A DNA stretch of 64,000 nucleotides from Methanoculleus oceani (GCF_023702065.1 NZ_QFDM01000003.1:458015-522014), one strand, 5' to 3'; numbered from the stretch's first letter, positions 52,668 to 62,227 are shown. Translations and numbers: made by a program. Notes: generated by a model not told the origin, from the letters alone.

Positions 52668-54344
52668 GTGAAGGCCGCCGTGTTCGCGGCACGGGCCCGT
52701 GAACGACTCTCATTCGAGGGGCTTTTTCTCCTCATACTTCTGGTCACAATTGCTCTCCGTTTTTACGCACTCGATTTAAAGTTATTTCACCACGACGAGG
52801 CTATTCACGCGTGGTTTTCATACAGACTCCTGACCGAGGGAACCTATAGTTACGACCCCATGTACCACGGGCCGTTCCTCTACTACATGACGGCGGGGAT
52901 CTTCTCGCTTCTCGGGGACTCCGACCTCGTAGGCCGGCTCCTCCCGGCGCTGCTCGGCACTCTGCTCGTCCCGCTGCTCTACCCGATCTATAAGCTCGGT
53001 TATCTCGACCGGAAGCAGACCCTGGTAGCGGCGCTTTTTCTCGCCGTATCGCCGAATATGGTCTACTTCTCGCGGTTCCTCAGAAACGACATCTTCATCG
53101 CCTTCTTTTCGATGGTGCTCCTCGTCGCCCTCCTCTACTACTTCGAGCGGCAGAAGATGCAGTACGCGCTCATCGCCGGGGCGGCGATCGGTTTCGGGAT
53201 GTCCGCGAAGGAGAACATGCCGATCATCATCCTGATCTTCGGGGTATACCTCCTCTACCTGATCTGGACGAGAAAAGTCCGGCTCCCGGCCCGCTGGATC
53301 CGGGATCTCGCGCTCGGGGCTCTCGTCGCGGTCGGGATCATGGCGATCTTCTACTCGTCGTTCGGCGCCCACCCCGAGGTGCTCATGGACGGGTGGCTCC
53401 GGGCAATCGAGCACTGGACTTCGATGCACCAGGCACAGCGCCTCGGGGGACCGCCGTACTTCTACATCCTGCTCTTCCTCCTCTACGAGGTGCCGATCCT
53501 GATCCTCGCCGGGGTCGGGGTCCTGCAGTTCGTCGACATTCCCGGCATCGTCTCCCGCTGGAGGGAGCGGAGGACGGGTCATGCGGAGAGCCCCGGGGAA
53601 ACAGAGGGGGCCAAAGAGGAAGAAACGGCCCCTGAGGCTGTAGCCCCACCTATAGAACTGGCTCAGGGCTTCAAAGATCGGCTTCGTGAGATCCTTTCGG
53701 GCACCGGGGAGCTCCGGCCGATCGACCGGCAAAAAGAGTTCGCACGGTTCGCCATCTTCTGGATGCTTCTCTCGCTTACTGTCTACGCCTACATCGGCGA
53801 GAAGGTGCCGTGGCTGATCCTCCACCAGCTCCTGCCCATGATCTTCGTCGCGGCCTATATGATGACCACGAAGAAGGCGGTCATTGCCGTCCTGGCAGGC
53901 ATCTTCCTGGTTGCCATGACGTTCCACGTGACGTTCACCCCTGCAGACATCAACGAGCCCATCGTGCAGGTGCAGAACTCCGAAGACCTGCGGGAGGTCT
54001 TTGCGAAGATCGACGCCGCGGATAAGGTGGCGGTCGCGACCGACTCCTACTGGCCGCTGCCCTGGTACTACCGGGGCGACCGCGCCTCGAAACTCGCTTA
54101 CTACAGTCAGAAGGTGAGCGAACCGACGATCTACGGGGGAGATTTCGACCTCGTGATCACCCACGACGGCGATACCTACCCGACTCTCGAAGGCTACGTG
54201 ATGAAGACGAGCCGGCTGAACTACTGGTTCTCGTACGAGGAGAACAAAGAGAGACTGCTTGAGTACTACTTCCTGCGGGACGGGAAGATGGGGAGCAGAA
54301 ACCTCGAGGTCTTCTCGAGAGTTCCCGCAGGGACGACCACGTAG
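52668..54344 (+). CDS. agl23: Agl23-type membrane protein (TIGR03663 glycosyltransferase family)
   Basis: 558 residues from GTG 52668, 12 bp after rpsJ. PMT-like membrane protein with ~11 spans: after the first helix comes LKLFHHDEAIHAWFSYRLL with the acidic active-site-like pair, then YDPMYHGPFLYYM and FSRFLRNDIFIAFF. A charged cytoplasmic insert (~300-355) precedes later spans, and a C-terminal extracellular domain ends the protein. Linked to lipid-carried glycans in archaeal protein glycosylation; exact activity not known. Confidence 0.85.
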   Translation: MKAAVFAARARERLSFEGLFLLILLVTIALRFYALDLKLFHHDEAIHAWFSYRLLTEGTYSYDPMYHGPFLYYMTAGIFSLLGDSDLVGRLLPALLGTLLVPLLYPIYKLGYLDRKQTLVAALFLAVSPNMVYFSRFLRNDIFIAFFSMVLLVALLYYFERQKMQYALIAGAAIGFGMSAKENMPIIILIFGVYLLYLIWTRKVRLPARWIRDLALGALVAVGIMAIFYSSFGAHPEVLMDGWLRAIEHWTSMHQAQRLGGPPYFYILLFLLYEVPILILAGVGVLQFVDIPGIVSRWRERRTGHAESPGETEGAKEEETAPEAVAPPIELAQGFKDRLREILSGTGELRPIDRQKEFARFAIFWMLLSLTVYAYIGEKVPWLILHQLLPMIFVAAYMMTTKKAVIAVLAGIFLVAMTFHVTFTPADINEPIVQVQNSEDLREVFAKIDAADKVAVATDSYWPLPWYYRGDRASKLAYYSQKVSEPTIYGGDFDLVITHDGDTYPTLEGYVMKTSRLNYWFSYEENKERLLEYYFLRDGKMGSRNLEVFSRVPAGTTT

Positions 54345-54873
54345 GATGCGGCGGGTCGGGGACCCTCTTTTGTATACATTCGGGGAGATTTTTCGGGCCC
54401 GTTCAATCGCACGTGAGGGCGGGAAGGGACTGAAACCTCGCAAGAAACCCCTATGGGTTCACCCTTATGGAAGTGAATTTCAGTGGACCCAACCGCATAA
54501 CCTCGTCATCCCATCGGATTAACTGCATCTCCGGTGCTCGAACTCCTGACGGGACGTCCGGAGCATGAGAAGACCTCCCGGTCTTCGGGTGGGGCTGACG
54601 GCGAGTGCGACCGCCGTTCCTGCAGGAGTTTGAGCAGCGTCGGAAGTGCGAGCGAGATCGGAGCTTGAGCAGCAGAGGTGCAAACGTAGTGGGCATGAGA
54701 GGACCGAAGGTCTTCGAGACGGGGCTTATCCCCCCCACGCCGGAGAGACTTCAGGATAGCATCGACAACTACAGAATATACACCGGGAGAGCCGGAACAG
54801 CAGGCACCTCTGAGGGAGAACACCGGTACGAACCGGGGAGAAAGGGTATGAAAAAGGAGGGGTTTTGCCAGGG
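54345..54873. other. 529-bp spacer with repeat, no gene seen
   Basis: Lies between the convergent agl23 and the coiled-coil protein gene. Its longest frame (minus strand) shares short strings with frames in the 41-kb repeat and is not coding. The middle holds a degenerate copy of the hairpin repeat. Confidence 0.5.
54540..54740. repeat. hairpin-rich intergenic repeat, degenerate copy
   Basis: GGGTGGGGCTGACGGCGAG (54587-54605) matches the left arm of the 2.5-, 41- and 63.8-kb copies. Around it are small inverted repeats such as GAAGACC-TCCC-GGTCTTC and CCGAAGG-TCTTCG, and GAGCATGAGA strings as in the 41-kb copy. The right end seen elsewhere is not recognisable here. Confidence 0.55.
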
Positions 54874-55959
54874 TTATCCGAGCTCGTCCCACCCGGTCTT
54901 TTTCCGGTAGAAGACGACGCCCACGACAACGAGGATCAGGACGACCCCGATGCCGATGTAGAGAAGGAGGTTACCGCCGAAGTTGAACCCCTCGCCGATC
55001 TTCTCCTTCAGGGTATTCGCATCGGTAAGAGCTTCGTTTGCCTTGTTCAGGCCGTCAGCCGCCTTCGAGCGCGCCAGCGGGTAGTTTTTGGCATTCAGGT
55101 TATCCTGTGCCTGGGAATAGAACTGGACAGCACTCTCGCGCTTGGTCATGATGGCGACCACCTGCGGATCGCTCGCCATCGAGCGGTTCTCGACGAAGTA
55201 GGTGATCATCCCGTCGAGAGTCTCGATCGTCGTGCCGGTATTGGCGACTTCCTTCTCGGCCCAGGACTTATCGAGGAGCGAATCTGCCTCATCCATATTG
55301 GTCTTGGCGGTGGCGATGTAACTCGCCGCCTGTGACGGGCCTGCCGACGCAGCGCTGGTGAGCGCCTGGCTCGCGGCGTTGTACTTGGCCTGGACGGCGG
55401 TGACATCCACGCCCTCTGCAGCCTTCTCATCCACGTCGGCCTTCAGGTCCTTGAGGCGCTGCTGCTGGGCGGAGAGAGAACCCTCGACCTGGGCCGCGTT
55501 CACGACGTCGCGGGACACGGAGTGGGTGTCCTTCACATCCTCATCCCGCAGATGGTCGATCTTGGTCACCAGAACCTTGCCGGTCGCGCTCGAGGGGACG
55601 ATGCCACGTACCTGAGCATCCAGTTGGATATCGCCGTCACCGTAGGCGATCTCGAACTCCGTCAGGATCGGGTAGTAACCGGTCTTTTTGGTTGTATAAA
55701 TGGCAACCCCGTCGCGGAAGATTATAAAGTCCCAGACGGGGTTCTGCAGTCCGGTGCTGAACTCGAACGACTCATCGTTCCCGGTGTCGGTGATCATGTC
55801 GTAGGTGAGCACGTAGCGCGCGTTCACCTGCTGGCCGGGTTCGAGAGCGCCGCTCGCGGGGTTGACGGTCTCGGTCTTGATGTCGAACGCCGATGCAACC
55901 TGCACGACACAGACCAGTGCCAGCAGGAGAATGATCCATCTGCTGATGTTTGCTTTCAT
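54874..55959 (-). CDS. secreted coiled-coil protein with C-terminal membrane anchor
   Basis: 361 residues. Signal peptide (MKANISRWIILLLALVCVVQ; cleavage near 24), a beta-rich domain (~25-140), then long Ala/Gln/Lys-rich helices (~155-325; QQQRLKDLKADVDEKAAEGV, ALTDANTLKEKIGE) and a final membrane span (LLLYIGIGVVLILVVVGVVF) with basic RKKTG tail. It starts 9 bp after the cetZ stop on the same strand, so the two are probably co-transcribed. Function unknown; a wall-spanning partner of the CetZ cytoskeleton is a guess. Confidence 0.8.
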   Translation of the reverse strand: MKANISRWIILLLALVCVVQVASAFDIKTETVNPASGALEPGQQVNARYVLTYDMITDTGNDESFEFSTGLQNPVWDFIIFRDGVAIYTTKKTGYYPILTEFEIAYGDGDIQLDAQVRGIVPSSATGKVLVTKIDHLRDEDVKDTHSVSRDVVNAAQVEGSLSAQQQRLKDLKADVDEKAAEGVDVTAVQAKYNAASQALTSAASAGPSQAASYIATAKTNMDEADSLLDKSWAEKEVANTGTTIETLDGMITYFVENRSMASDPQVVAIMTKRESAVQFYSQAQDNLNAKNYPLARSKAADGLNKANEALTDANTLKEKIGEGFNFGGNLLLYIGIGVVLILVVVGVVFYRKKTGWDELG

Positions 55960-55968
55960 AACGCCTCC

Positions 55969-57135
55969 TCACTCGAACAGGGGCTCTATGCCGTCATCGA
56001 ACATGGTCGAACGCTTTTCCTTCGATTTGAGGACATCTTCCTTCGTGGACTTTGCAATCTCGAGGAGATCGGTGATCCGTGGAGCGTTGCCGATCGTCGC
56101 AAGAACCACCACCGCAGCGACGTAGTCGCTCTGCACGGGGTAGTCTCCGCCACGGACCTCGACGCCGGCGATGTTCTCCTCCACCCAGCTCTTCGACTTC
56201 TCCACGCCCTTGCGGTCCATCTCATCCGGGGGGCCCGCGAGGAGAACGAGCCCCCGCTCCGCCGTCGAGTAGTCACACGGCAGGGTGAGGCGCCCGAGCA
56301 TGGCACGCCTGACAAGAGCAATGATCTTCGCCGACTTGTCCTCCCCGGTCAGCACCTCCTCGGTCTTCTCCTTCTTCCGCATCAGGCCAGAGAGGAGCCC
56401 CTGATTCTGCTTCGTTCGCGGACTGACCTTCTCGCTGATGGCATACCCGACGGTGCTGATGCCGCCGCCGCGCAGGGTATTGATGACCTCGCTCGAGTCC
56501 ACGACCATCTCACCGACGCCCGCCTTGCCGACTTCGCCTGCACGGAAAAGCACGCCGAACCGGCGGACAATCTCGTCGTTCAGTCGGCTATAGGCATCCT
56601 TGACACTTTCTCCTTCATTCTTCCAGGCACTGTTGTCAAAAATGAAGGTGTTGTCCGCCTCGTTCACCAGGGTGCTCAGGGAGCGGGCTGCGTTATACGA
56701 GTAAAGCCGGCCCTCCTCGGGGGCGGGCAAGATGCCGATCGCATAGACCGGTTCCCGGTAGATGCGCTTTAAGTGCCGGGCGAGTACCGGCGAACCCCCG
56801 GAACCCGTTCCGCCGCCGAGACCGGCGATGATGACGAAGGCATCGACATCGTGCGTGCCCCGCGAGTCGATAGCGTTTATGATGGCATCAATCTCATCGG
56901 CAGTCACCCGCGCTCCGGTTACGTTATCGGTCCCGACACCGTGGCCTTTGACCACCGTCTGGCCGATAAGGAGCCGGTCCTTCAACTCGATGTTTTTAAG
57001 CCCCATCAGGTCGGTTCGCGCTGTGTTTACCGCAATTCCCCTGAAACTCTGGGTCTGCATTCGTTTGTCCTGTTCGATGAACATATCGACAATTTTGCCC
57101 CCAGCCTGACCGAATCCTATGAAGAAGACCCTCAT
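55969..57135 (-). CDS. cetZ: CetZ-type tubulin-superfamily GTPase
   Basis: 388 residues. GFGQAGGKIVD (7-17), tubulin signature GLGGGTGSGG (105-114), and T7-loop region VVDSSEVINTLRGGG, as in CetZ rather than FtsZ. The strings NTARTDLMGLKNI and GHGVGTDN are also CetZ-like. CetZs polymerise with GTP and control cell shape in haloarchaea. No ftsZ or cell-division gene is nearby; its likely partner gene encodes the anchored coiled-coil protein 9 bp downstream. A TATA box stands ~50 bp upstream. Confidence 0.92.
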   Translation of the reverse strand: MRVFFIGFGQAGGKIVDMFIEQDKRMQTQSFRGIAVNTARTDLMGLKNIELKDRLLIGQTVVKGHGVGTDNVTGARVTADEIDAIINAIDSRGTHDVDAFVIIAGLGGGTGSGGSPVLARHLKRIYREPVYAIGILPAPEEGRLYSYNAARSLSTLVNEADNTFIFDNSAWKNEGESVKDAYSRLNDEIVRRFGVLFRAGEVGKAGVGEMVVDSSEVINTLRGGGISTVGYAISEKVSPRTKQNQGLLSGLMRKKEKTEEVLTGEDKSAKIIALVRRAMLGRLTLPCDYSTAERGLVLLAGPPDEMDRKGVEKSKSWVEENIAGVEVRGGDYPVQSDYVAAVVVLATIGNAPRITDLLEIAKSTKEDVLKSKEKRSTMFDDGIEPLFE

Positions 57136-57181
57136 TCAGCTTCACACCCTCATATTGACTAATTAATTATATCCACGCTTA

Positions 57182-57189
57182 TGTATAAA
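57182..57189 (-). promoter_or_regulatory. TATA box of cetZ
   Basis: CTTTATACAT on the minus strand, ~50 bp before the cetZ start, in an AT-rich spacer of 114 bp shared with the divergent FAD-oxidoreductase gene. Confidence 0.6.
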
Positions 57190-57220
57190 GACGTTGTATA
57201 CATTATTACCCAAAAGTGTT

Positions 57221-57230
57221 CTTATAATTT
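57221..57230 (+). promoter_or_regulatory. TATA box of the FAD-oxidoreductase/glycosylation block
   Basis: CTTATAATTT about 25 bp before the start codon at 57250, implying a very short leader or leaderless mRNA. Confidence 0.5.
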
Positions 57231-57249
57231 TCAGACATAGTGGTGAACG

Positions 57250-58482
57250 ATGAAGGTCTGCATTGTGGGGGGAGGTCTATCCGGCCTGGTCTCGGCTCTC
57301 GAAATTGCCGGATCACACCAGGTGGATCTCTTCGAGCGAAGGCCCGTTCCGGGGGGCTGCCTCGGTTCGTACCGGATCGGGGATTACTGGATCGAGGAAT
57401 ACTATCACCATTGCTTTGCCGGCGATACCGCCCTGCTCGACCTCTTCGATACGCTTCAGGTGACCGACCGGCTGGAATGGCTCAAGGGCACCACCGGCTA
57501 CTATGTCGACGGGACCATCCACCCGCTCACCACTCCGACCGAGATCCTGCTCTACCCTCACCTCACGTTCACCGAGAAGGCCCGCCTCGGGCTGCTGACC
57601 CTGCGCTCCCGGCGGTTCGACGCTGCAGCGCTCGACGGGATCACCGCAAAGGACTTCATCCTCGATAATCTCGGCTCAGGCATCTACGCATCGTTCTTCG
57701 AACCGCTCTTGAAGAGCAAGTTCGGCGACCGTGCGGGCGATGTCTCCGCAGCCTGGCTCATATCCCGTATCGCGATCAGGTCCGACCGGGGCGCCGGGGG
57801 CGAGCGCCTTGGCTACCTGAAAGGGGGATTCCGGCACTTCATCGCGCGGCTCGAGGAAGAGGCGGCGAGACGGGGCGCCTCGATCATGCCGGACTCTCCC
57901 GTCGAGGAGATCCGGCGAGAGGGCAGCGGCTGGCTCGTCAACGGGATGCCATACGACGCAGTCGTATCGACGCTCCCCCCGCAGGTGACTGCCGACCTTG
58001 CCGGTCTCGATATCGCCCCGATACCCTACCAGGGCGCCGCCTGCATGACCCTCGCGCTCGACCGGGACGTGACCGACGGCATATACTGGCTGAATATGAA
58101 GGATGCGGCCCCCTACGGTGCGGTGGTCTCCCACACCAACTTCGCCCCGCTCGAGTGGTACGGCGAGCATATCGTTTACCTGGCGTCGTACTTTACCGGC
58201 CGGCTCCCGGAGAACTTCGAGCAGTCGATGCTTGCCGACTTCTGCAGGCGCTTTGCCGTCGACGAAAGCGAGGTGCACTGGCACCGGCTCGCCGTCGACC
58301 CATATGCGGGCCCGGTCTACACGACAGGGCTCCGCAACCGCCTGCCCGCCTACGAAGAGCACGGGCTCTTCCTTGCCGGCATGTTCAGCCCGCCGAACTA
58401 CCCGGAACGGAGCATGAACGGCTCGGTCGTCGCCGGGCAGGAAGTGGCGAAACGGGTTCTCGCGAGGTTTTTGGATGCGTGA
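57250..58482 (+). CDS. FAD-dependent oxidoreductase (protoporphyrinogen-oxidase/amine-oxidase-like)
   Basis: 410 residues. N-terminal dinucleotide fold VCIVGGGLSGLVSALEIA and LFERRPVPGGCLGS, C-terminal FAD contact GLFLAGMFSPPNYPERSMNG. The NAD(P)/FAD amine-oxidase superfamily includes desaturases and enzymes acting on glycan or lipid precursors. It overlaps the GT2 gene by 8 bp and heads a four-gene envelope block, so it may modify a lipid carrier or sugar (inference). Confidence 0.88.
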   Translation: MKVCIVGGGLSGLVSALEIAGSHQVDLFERRPVPGGCLGSYRIGDYWIEEYYHHCFAGDTALLDLFDTLQVTDRLEWLKGTTGYYVDGTIHPLTTPTEILLYPHLTFTEKARLGLLTLRSRRFDAAALDGITAKDFILDNLGSGIYASFFEPLLKSKFGDRAGDVSAAWLISRIAIRSDRGAGGERLGYLKGGFRHFIARLEEEAARRGASIMPDSPVEEIRREGSGWLVNGMPYDAVVSTLPPQVTADLAGLDIAPIPYQGAACMTLALDRDVTDGIYWLNMKDAAPYGAVVSHTNFAPLEWYGEHIVYLASYFTGRLPENFEQSMLADFCRRFAVDESEVHWHRLAVDPYAGPVYTTGLRNRLPAYEEHGLFLAGMFSPPNYPERSMNGSVVAGQEVAKRVLARFLDA

Positions 58483-59194
58483 GATCGAGGTGAGCGCCGT
58501 CCTGCCGGTCTACAACGACCTTGCGGCGCTCAAGACCGCCATACCGCGATCGCTCGAGGTGCTGGAGGCAATCGCACCCGGGAGGTTCGAACTGCTCGTC
58601 GCCGAGGACGGGAGCACCGACGGGAGCACGGGGTTCGTCAGGGAGTACGAGACGGGAGACCCCCGGGTCCGCCTGCTTCATGCCGACGAGCGGCTCGGGC
58701 GGGGGCGGGCGCTCAACCGCGCGTTTGCCGCGGCGGAGGGATCGATCGTCTGCTACTACGATGTCGACCTCGCCACCGACATGCAGCACCTCGCCGAACT
58801 GGTCGAGGCCATCCGGAACGGCTACGATGTCGCAACAGGCTCCCGTCTCCTCCCCGAAAGCGTTATCGTCCGGAGCGGCGGGCGGGAGATCGCGAGCAGG
58901 GGCTACAACATGCTCACCCGGACGATCCTCGGAAGCTCGCTTCACGACCACCAGTGCGGGTTCAAGGCGTTCCGACGTGACCGCCTTCTTTCCCTGCTTC
59001 CCTCGGTGACCGCAGGCCACTGGTTCTGGGACACCGAGGTGCTGGTGCGGGCGCAGAAGAACGGTTACCGGATACGGGAGTTTCCCGTGCGATGGCGGCA
59101 GGGGGAGGGGACGACGGTACGGAGAAAGGACGTAATTGAGATGGGATCGGCGATTGTGCATCTCTGGTGGCGGCTCCATGTGGAAAAAGGTTAG
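58475..59194 (+). CDS. family 2 glycosyltransferase (dolichyl-phosphate sugar synthase-like)
   Basis: 239 residues with SAVLPVYNDLAAL, AEDGSTDGST, YYDVDLATDMQHL (DxD metal site) and HDHQCGFKAFRRD, typical of enzymes moving a hexose from a nucleotide sugar to dolichyl phosphate. No membrane span, unlike long DPM-type forms. Overlaps its upstream neighbour by 8 bp and the next gene by 17 bp. Confidence 0.9.
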   Translation: MREIEVSAVLPVYNDLAALKTAIPRSLEVLEAIAPGRFELLVAEDGSTDGSTGFVREYETGDPRVRLLHADERLGRGRALNRAFAAAEGSIVCYYDVDLATDMQHLAELVEAIRNGYDVATGSRLLPESVIVRSGGREIASRGYNMLTRTILGSSLHDHQCGFKAFRRDRLLSLLPSVTAGHWFWDTEVLVRAQKNGYRIREFPVRWRQGEGTTVRRKDVIEMGSAIVHLWWRLHVEKG

Positions 59195-60158
59195 CGCCGT
59201 CGTCATCCCCACCCTGATCGCGATCGGGATCGTTGCCTACATGCTCTACCGCGTATGGGATGACCTCCTGCTGACGCTCGAGCACGCCGTGATACCCTTC
59301 CTCTTTGCCGCCGTCGGGATCTGCGTTGTTGCCTGGGTCCTCCGGGGGTACCGGTACCAGTTCATCCTGCAGGGACTTGGGATCGGAAAGAGCCTCTGGT
59401 TCTCGACAGCCTGCATCTTCATCTCCCAGACGGCGAACCTCATCGTTCCCGCACGCCTCGGCGACTTTGTGCGGATGCTCATCCTGAAGCACGAGGACGA
59501 CGCCACCTACTCACAGGGATTCTCGTCCCTCGTCATCGAGCGTGTCTTCGATATCCTGATGATCGCGGTGCTCGGCGCCTTCGCGCTCCCGTTCATCCTT
59601 GCCGTCCTCGACGTCCCCGACTGGTTCATCACGGTCATCCTCGTCCCCCTCGCCGCCGGCGGCATCTTCTTTGCCGTACTCCTCTGGTCGGGCAGGATGG
59701 AGTCCGAGAACCGGATCGTCGTTGCCGTCCAGAGGATGCTCGATGAAGTGAAGCGGGCCTCCCTCAATCCCCGGGCCCTCATTATGCTCAGCGGGTCATC
59801 GCTCCTCATATGGCTCGTCGACGTGCTGGTCTGCTACGCGGTCGTCCTGATGTTCCAGGAGCCGGTCCCGTTCGGCATCGTCGTCCTCGCGATCGTCATC
59901 GGCAACCTCGTCAAGGCGGTCCCGATCACCCCGGGCGGGGTGGGGACCTATGAACTCGCGCTCGCTCTGACGTTCGGGCTCGCGGGAACCCCGGCGGTCA
60001 CGGCGACACTGATCGCGGTCATCGACCACCTGATCAAGAATCTGGTCACGCTCGTCGGGGGCGTCGGGTCGATCTACTACTTCGGCGACTGGTCGATGGA
60101 CCTCTTAAAGAAGGCTTTTTCCAGGGAGATCGAGAAGGAGGATACGTTTGGCGGTTGA
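59178..60158 (+). CDS. UPF0104 / AglD-like membrane protein
   Basis: 326 residues from ATG 59178 (MWKKVSAVVIPTLIA) with ~8 spans. Family marks: VVAWVLRGYRYQFILQGLG, FISQTANLIVPARLGDFVRM, FSSLVIERVFDI and the C-terminal VPITPGGVGTYELAL. This lysylphosphatidylglycerol-synthase-like membrane domain is also found in AglD. With the adjacent GT2 it forms the split version of AglD-type enzymes, probably handling lipid-linked sugars. Overlaps neighbours on both sides. Confidence 0.87.
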   Translation: MWKKVSAVVIPTLIAIGIVAYMLYRVWDDLLLTLEHAVIPFLFAAVGICVVAWVLRGYRYQFILQGLGIGKSLWFSTACIFISQTANLIVPARLGDFVRMLILKHEDDATYSQGFSSLVIERVFDILMIAVLGAFALPFILAVLDVPDWFITVILVPLAAGGIFFAVLLWSGRMESENRIVVAVQRMLDEVKRASLNPRALIMLSGSSLLIWLVDVLVCYAVVLMFQEPVPFGIVVLAIVIGNLVKAVPITPGGVGTYELALALTFGLAGTPAVTATLIAVIDHLIKNLVTLVGGVGSIYYFGDWSMDLLKKAFSREIEKEDTFGG

Positions 60159-62148
60159 ATTCATCGTCCCCGTACTCCTCTGGCTTGCGGTCGTCAAGGT
60201 GCTCCACCTCGGCATCTGGCCGGCACTCGACCGCACCCTCGGCAACCTCTCGGCCGCCGCCGCGTACCCGGCATCGGCCCTCCTCTTCACGCTCGGGTCC
60301 TGGTACTGCGGTCTTTCGGGCCTTCCCGTCTTGCTCGCCCTCCTGCCCTTCGTTGGCGCGATCGTCTATATGGGGTCGCGGCGGTTCTACACGAAGGAGC
60401 GCCTGCGGTCCGCGCTCTCCTGGGACCTCGCTTTCCTGGTTCCCTTCCTCTTCATGCTCGAGGTGCGCTGGATCAACCCGACCATCTCCTACGCCGAGAA
60501 GTTCATGGACCACGCCATCCTCGCTTCGATCATGCGGCAACCTATCGTCCCGCCGCTCGACCCCTGGTACGCGGGGGGGACGCTGGACGTCTACTACTAC
60601 CTCGGCTACTGGATGAACGGGGCGCTCGGGCTTGTATCCGGCGTGCCATCGACGGTCGCGTTCAACCTCGCCCTCCCGACGGTGTTCGGCCTTTCCGTCG
60701 TCTCGCTCTACGCCCTCGGACATCTTCTCCTTGAGCGCTACCGGTGGCTCCCGGTGCTTGCGCTCTTCATCCCGAACCCCTCCGCAATCTACCATATCCT
60801 GATAGGCGATGCCTGGTTCGACGTCCTCTGGGGGAGCACCAGGACGATCGAAAGCACCATCAACGAATATCCGATCTTCTCGATGCTCTGGGGCGACGTG
60901 CACCCGCACGTCATGAGCTTCTTCAACCAGGGGTTCCTGCTCTTCCTCCTGGTCTTTGTCTATATGCGGTGGGGGACCCTCACGATTCGGGGGCGGGCAC
61001 TCCTCTGCGGGCTCGCCGCCCTCTCCCTCGGGTCCATGCCCGGGTTCAACTCCTGGGACGTGCTGGTCTATGCCCCGGTCACGCTGGTGTTCGGCCTCCT
61101 GATATGGTGGCGCTACGGGAATCTTAGGCTGGACAGCCTGAAGTCCTGGATGGTGCTTGCGACGGTGCCGCCGCTCGCGATCATAACGTATCTGCCGTTT
61201 TACCTGCAACTCAATAGCCCCGGAGTCGAGGGAATCGGGATCGTCCCCATACCCTCCGAACCGGTGGAGTTCGTGCTGGTACATGGGTTCTTCCTCGCGG
61301 TGCTGGTCGCCTATTGCGCCCCGGATATCAGGAAGCGGCCCTACCTCCTGCTCGCCGCGGTGCCGTTCGTGCTCGCCGGCTACCCGGCGGCGGCCATCGC
61401 CGCAGTGCCGCTGGTCTATCTTCTCGCCCGCCGCCGGTTCTCAGCCATCGATACGCTCGCCATCCTCGGGCTCACGATCATCCTCGCTACCGAACTCGTC
61501 TACCTCGTGGACAACATGGGAGAGACCTACTTCCGGATGAACACGGTCTTCAAGTTCTACCTCCCCGCGTGGTTCCTGATGGGGACGGCAAGCCTCGCCG
61601 TCGTCGGGGAGTGGCTCCGGAGCGCCCGCATCGACCGGCATATCTCCGCCCGGATGGAGAGGGTGCTGCCGGCCCTGGCCGTGGTTGCTCTCCTTGCCGC
61701 ACCCTTCGCGATCAACGTCGACTTCGGCTACGGGAGCCACACCCTCGACGGGGCGGCATACCTCGAAGGTTCGCATCCCTCCGATGCAGCGGCGATCGCG
61801 TTCCTCCGGGACCTCCCGGGCGATCACGTCATCGTCGAAGCGGAGGGAGGAGATTACACCTACTATTCACGGGTGTCGTCGTTCACCGGGATCCCGGCGA
61901 TCATCGGGATGCCGTTCCACGAGTATATGTGGCGGGGAGACGAGGGGCGTATAAGCGAACGGAGCGCCGACGTGCGGGCCATTTACGAGCAGCCGACGCG
62001 GACCGTCGACCTTGCGCGGGCGTACAACGCCACCATACTGTACGTGGGTGCCGAAGAGCACGAACGCTATACCGTCTCGCTCCCAACCGAGAGGCTCGAA
62101 CTCATCTACGATGCTCCGGGAGTCCGGATCTACCGGATCCCTGCATAA
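60148..62148 (+). CDS. DUF2298 (TIGR03662) large membrane protein
   Basis: 666 residues from TTG 60148, overlapping the previous gene by 11 bp. About 14 membrane spans with the archaeal YYY motif region DVYYYLGYWMNGAL and conserved loops NEYPIFSMLWGDVHPHVMS and GETYFRMNTVFKFYL. This family is related to PMT-type glycosyltransferases and often sits with agl23. It closes the envelope block and is followed by a small hairpin. Confidence 0.87.
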   Translation: MAVEFIVPVLLWLAVVKVLHLGIWPALDRTLGNLSAAAAYPASALLFTLGSWYCGLSGLPVLLALLPFVGAIVYMGSRRFYTKERLRSALSWDLAFLVPFLFMLEVRWINPTISYAEKFMDHAILASIMRQPIVPPLDPWYAGGTLDVYYYLGYWMNGALGLVSGVPSTVAFNLALPTVFGLSVVSLYALGHLLLERYRWLPVLALFIPNPSAIYHILIGDAWFDVLWGSTRTIESTINEYPIFSMLWGDVHPHVMSFFNQGFLLFLLVFVYMRWGTLTIRGRALLCGLAALSLGSMPGFNSWDVLVYAPVTLVFGLLIWWRYGNLRLDSLKSWMVLATVPPLAIITYLPFYLQLNSPGVEGIGIVPIPSEPVEFVLVHGFFLAVLVAYCAPDIRKRPYLLLAAVPFVLAGYPAAAIAAVPLVYLLARRRFSAIDTLAILGLTIILATELVYLVDNMGETYFRMNTVFKFYLPAWFLMGTASLAVVGEWLRSARIDRHISARMERVLPALAVVALLAAPFAINVDFGYGSHTLDGAAYLEGSHPSDAAAIAFLRDLPGDHVIVEAEGGDYTYYSRVSSFTGIPAIIGMPFHEYMWRGDEGRISERSADVRAIYEQPTRTVDLARAYNATILYVGAEEHERYTVSLPTERLELIYDAPGVRIYRIPA

Positions 62149-62199
62149 ACTATCAGCGGCCACGTTCATGCGGGCAGGCGTGAAAATGGCGGAACTACA

Positions 62200-62214
62200 C
62201 CCCGCAATGCGGGG
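62200..62214. promoter_or_regulatory. short hairpin at the end of the envelope block
   Basis: CCCCGC-AAT-GCGGGG, 50 bp after the DUF2298 stop and followed by TAAAAT. It could end the envelope transcript or act as an operator upstream of the ribosomal-protein promoter. Confidence 0.4.
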
Positions 62215-62227
62215 TAAAATGACAAAC

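Noticed and set aside
52818..54443. 541-codon minus-strand frame over agl23
   Set aside because: Charged, low-complexity mirror of a membrane protein; no start signal.
60046..61284. 412-codon minus-strand frame over the DUF2298 gene
   Set aside because: Mirror frame rich in Glu/Arg/Pro/Gly, typical antisense of hydrophobic coding DNA.
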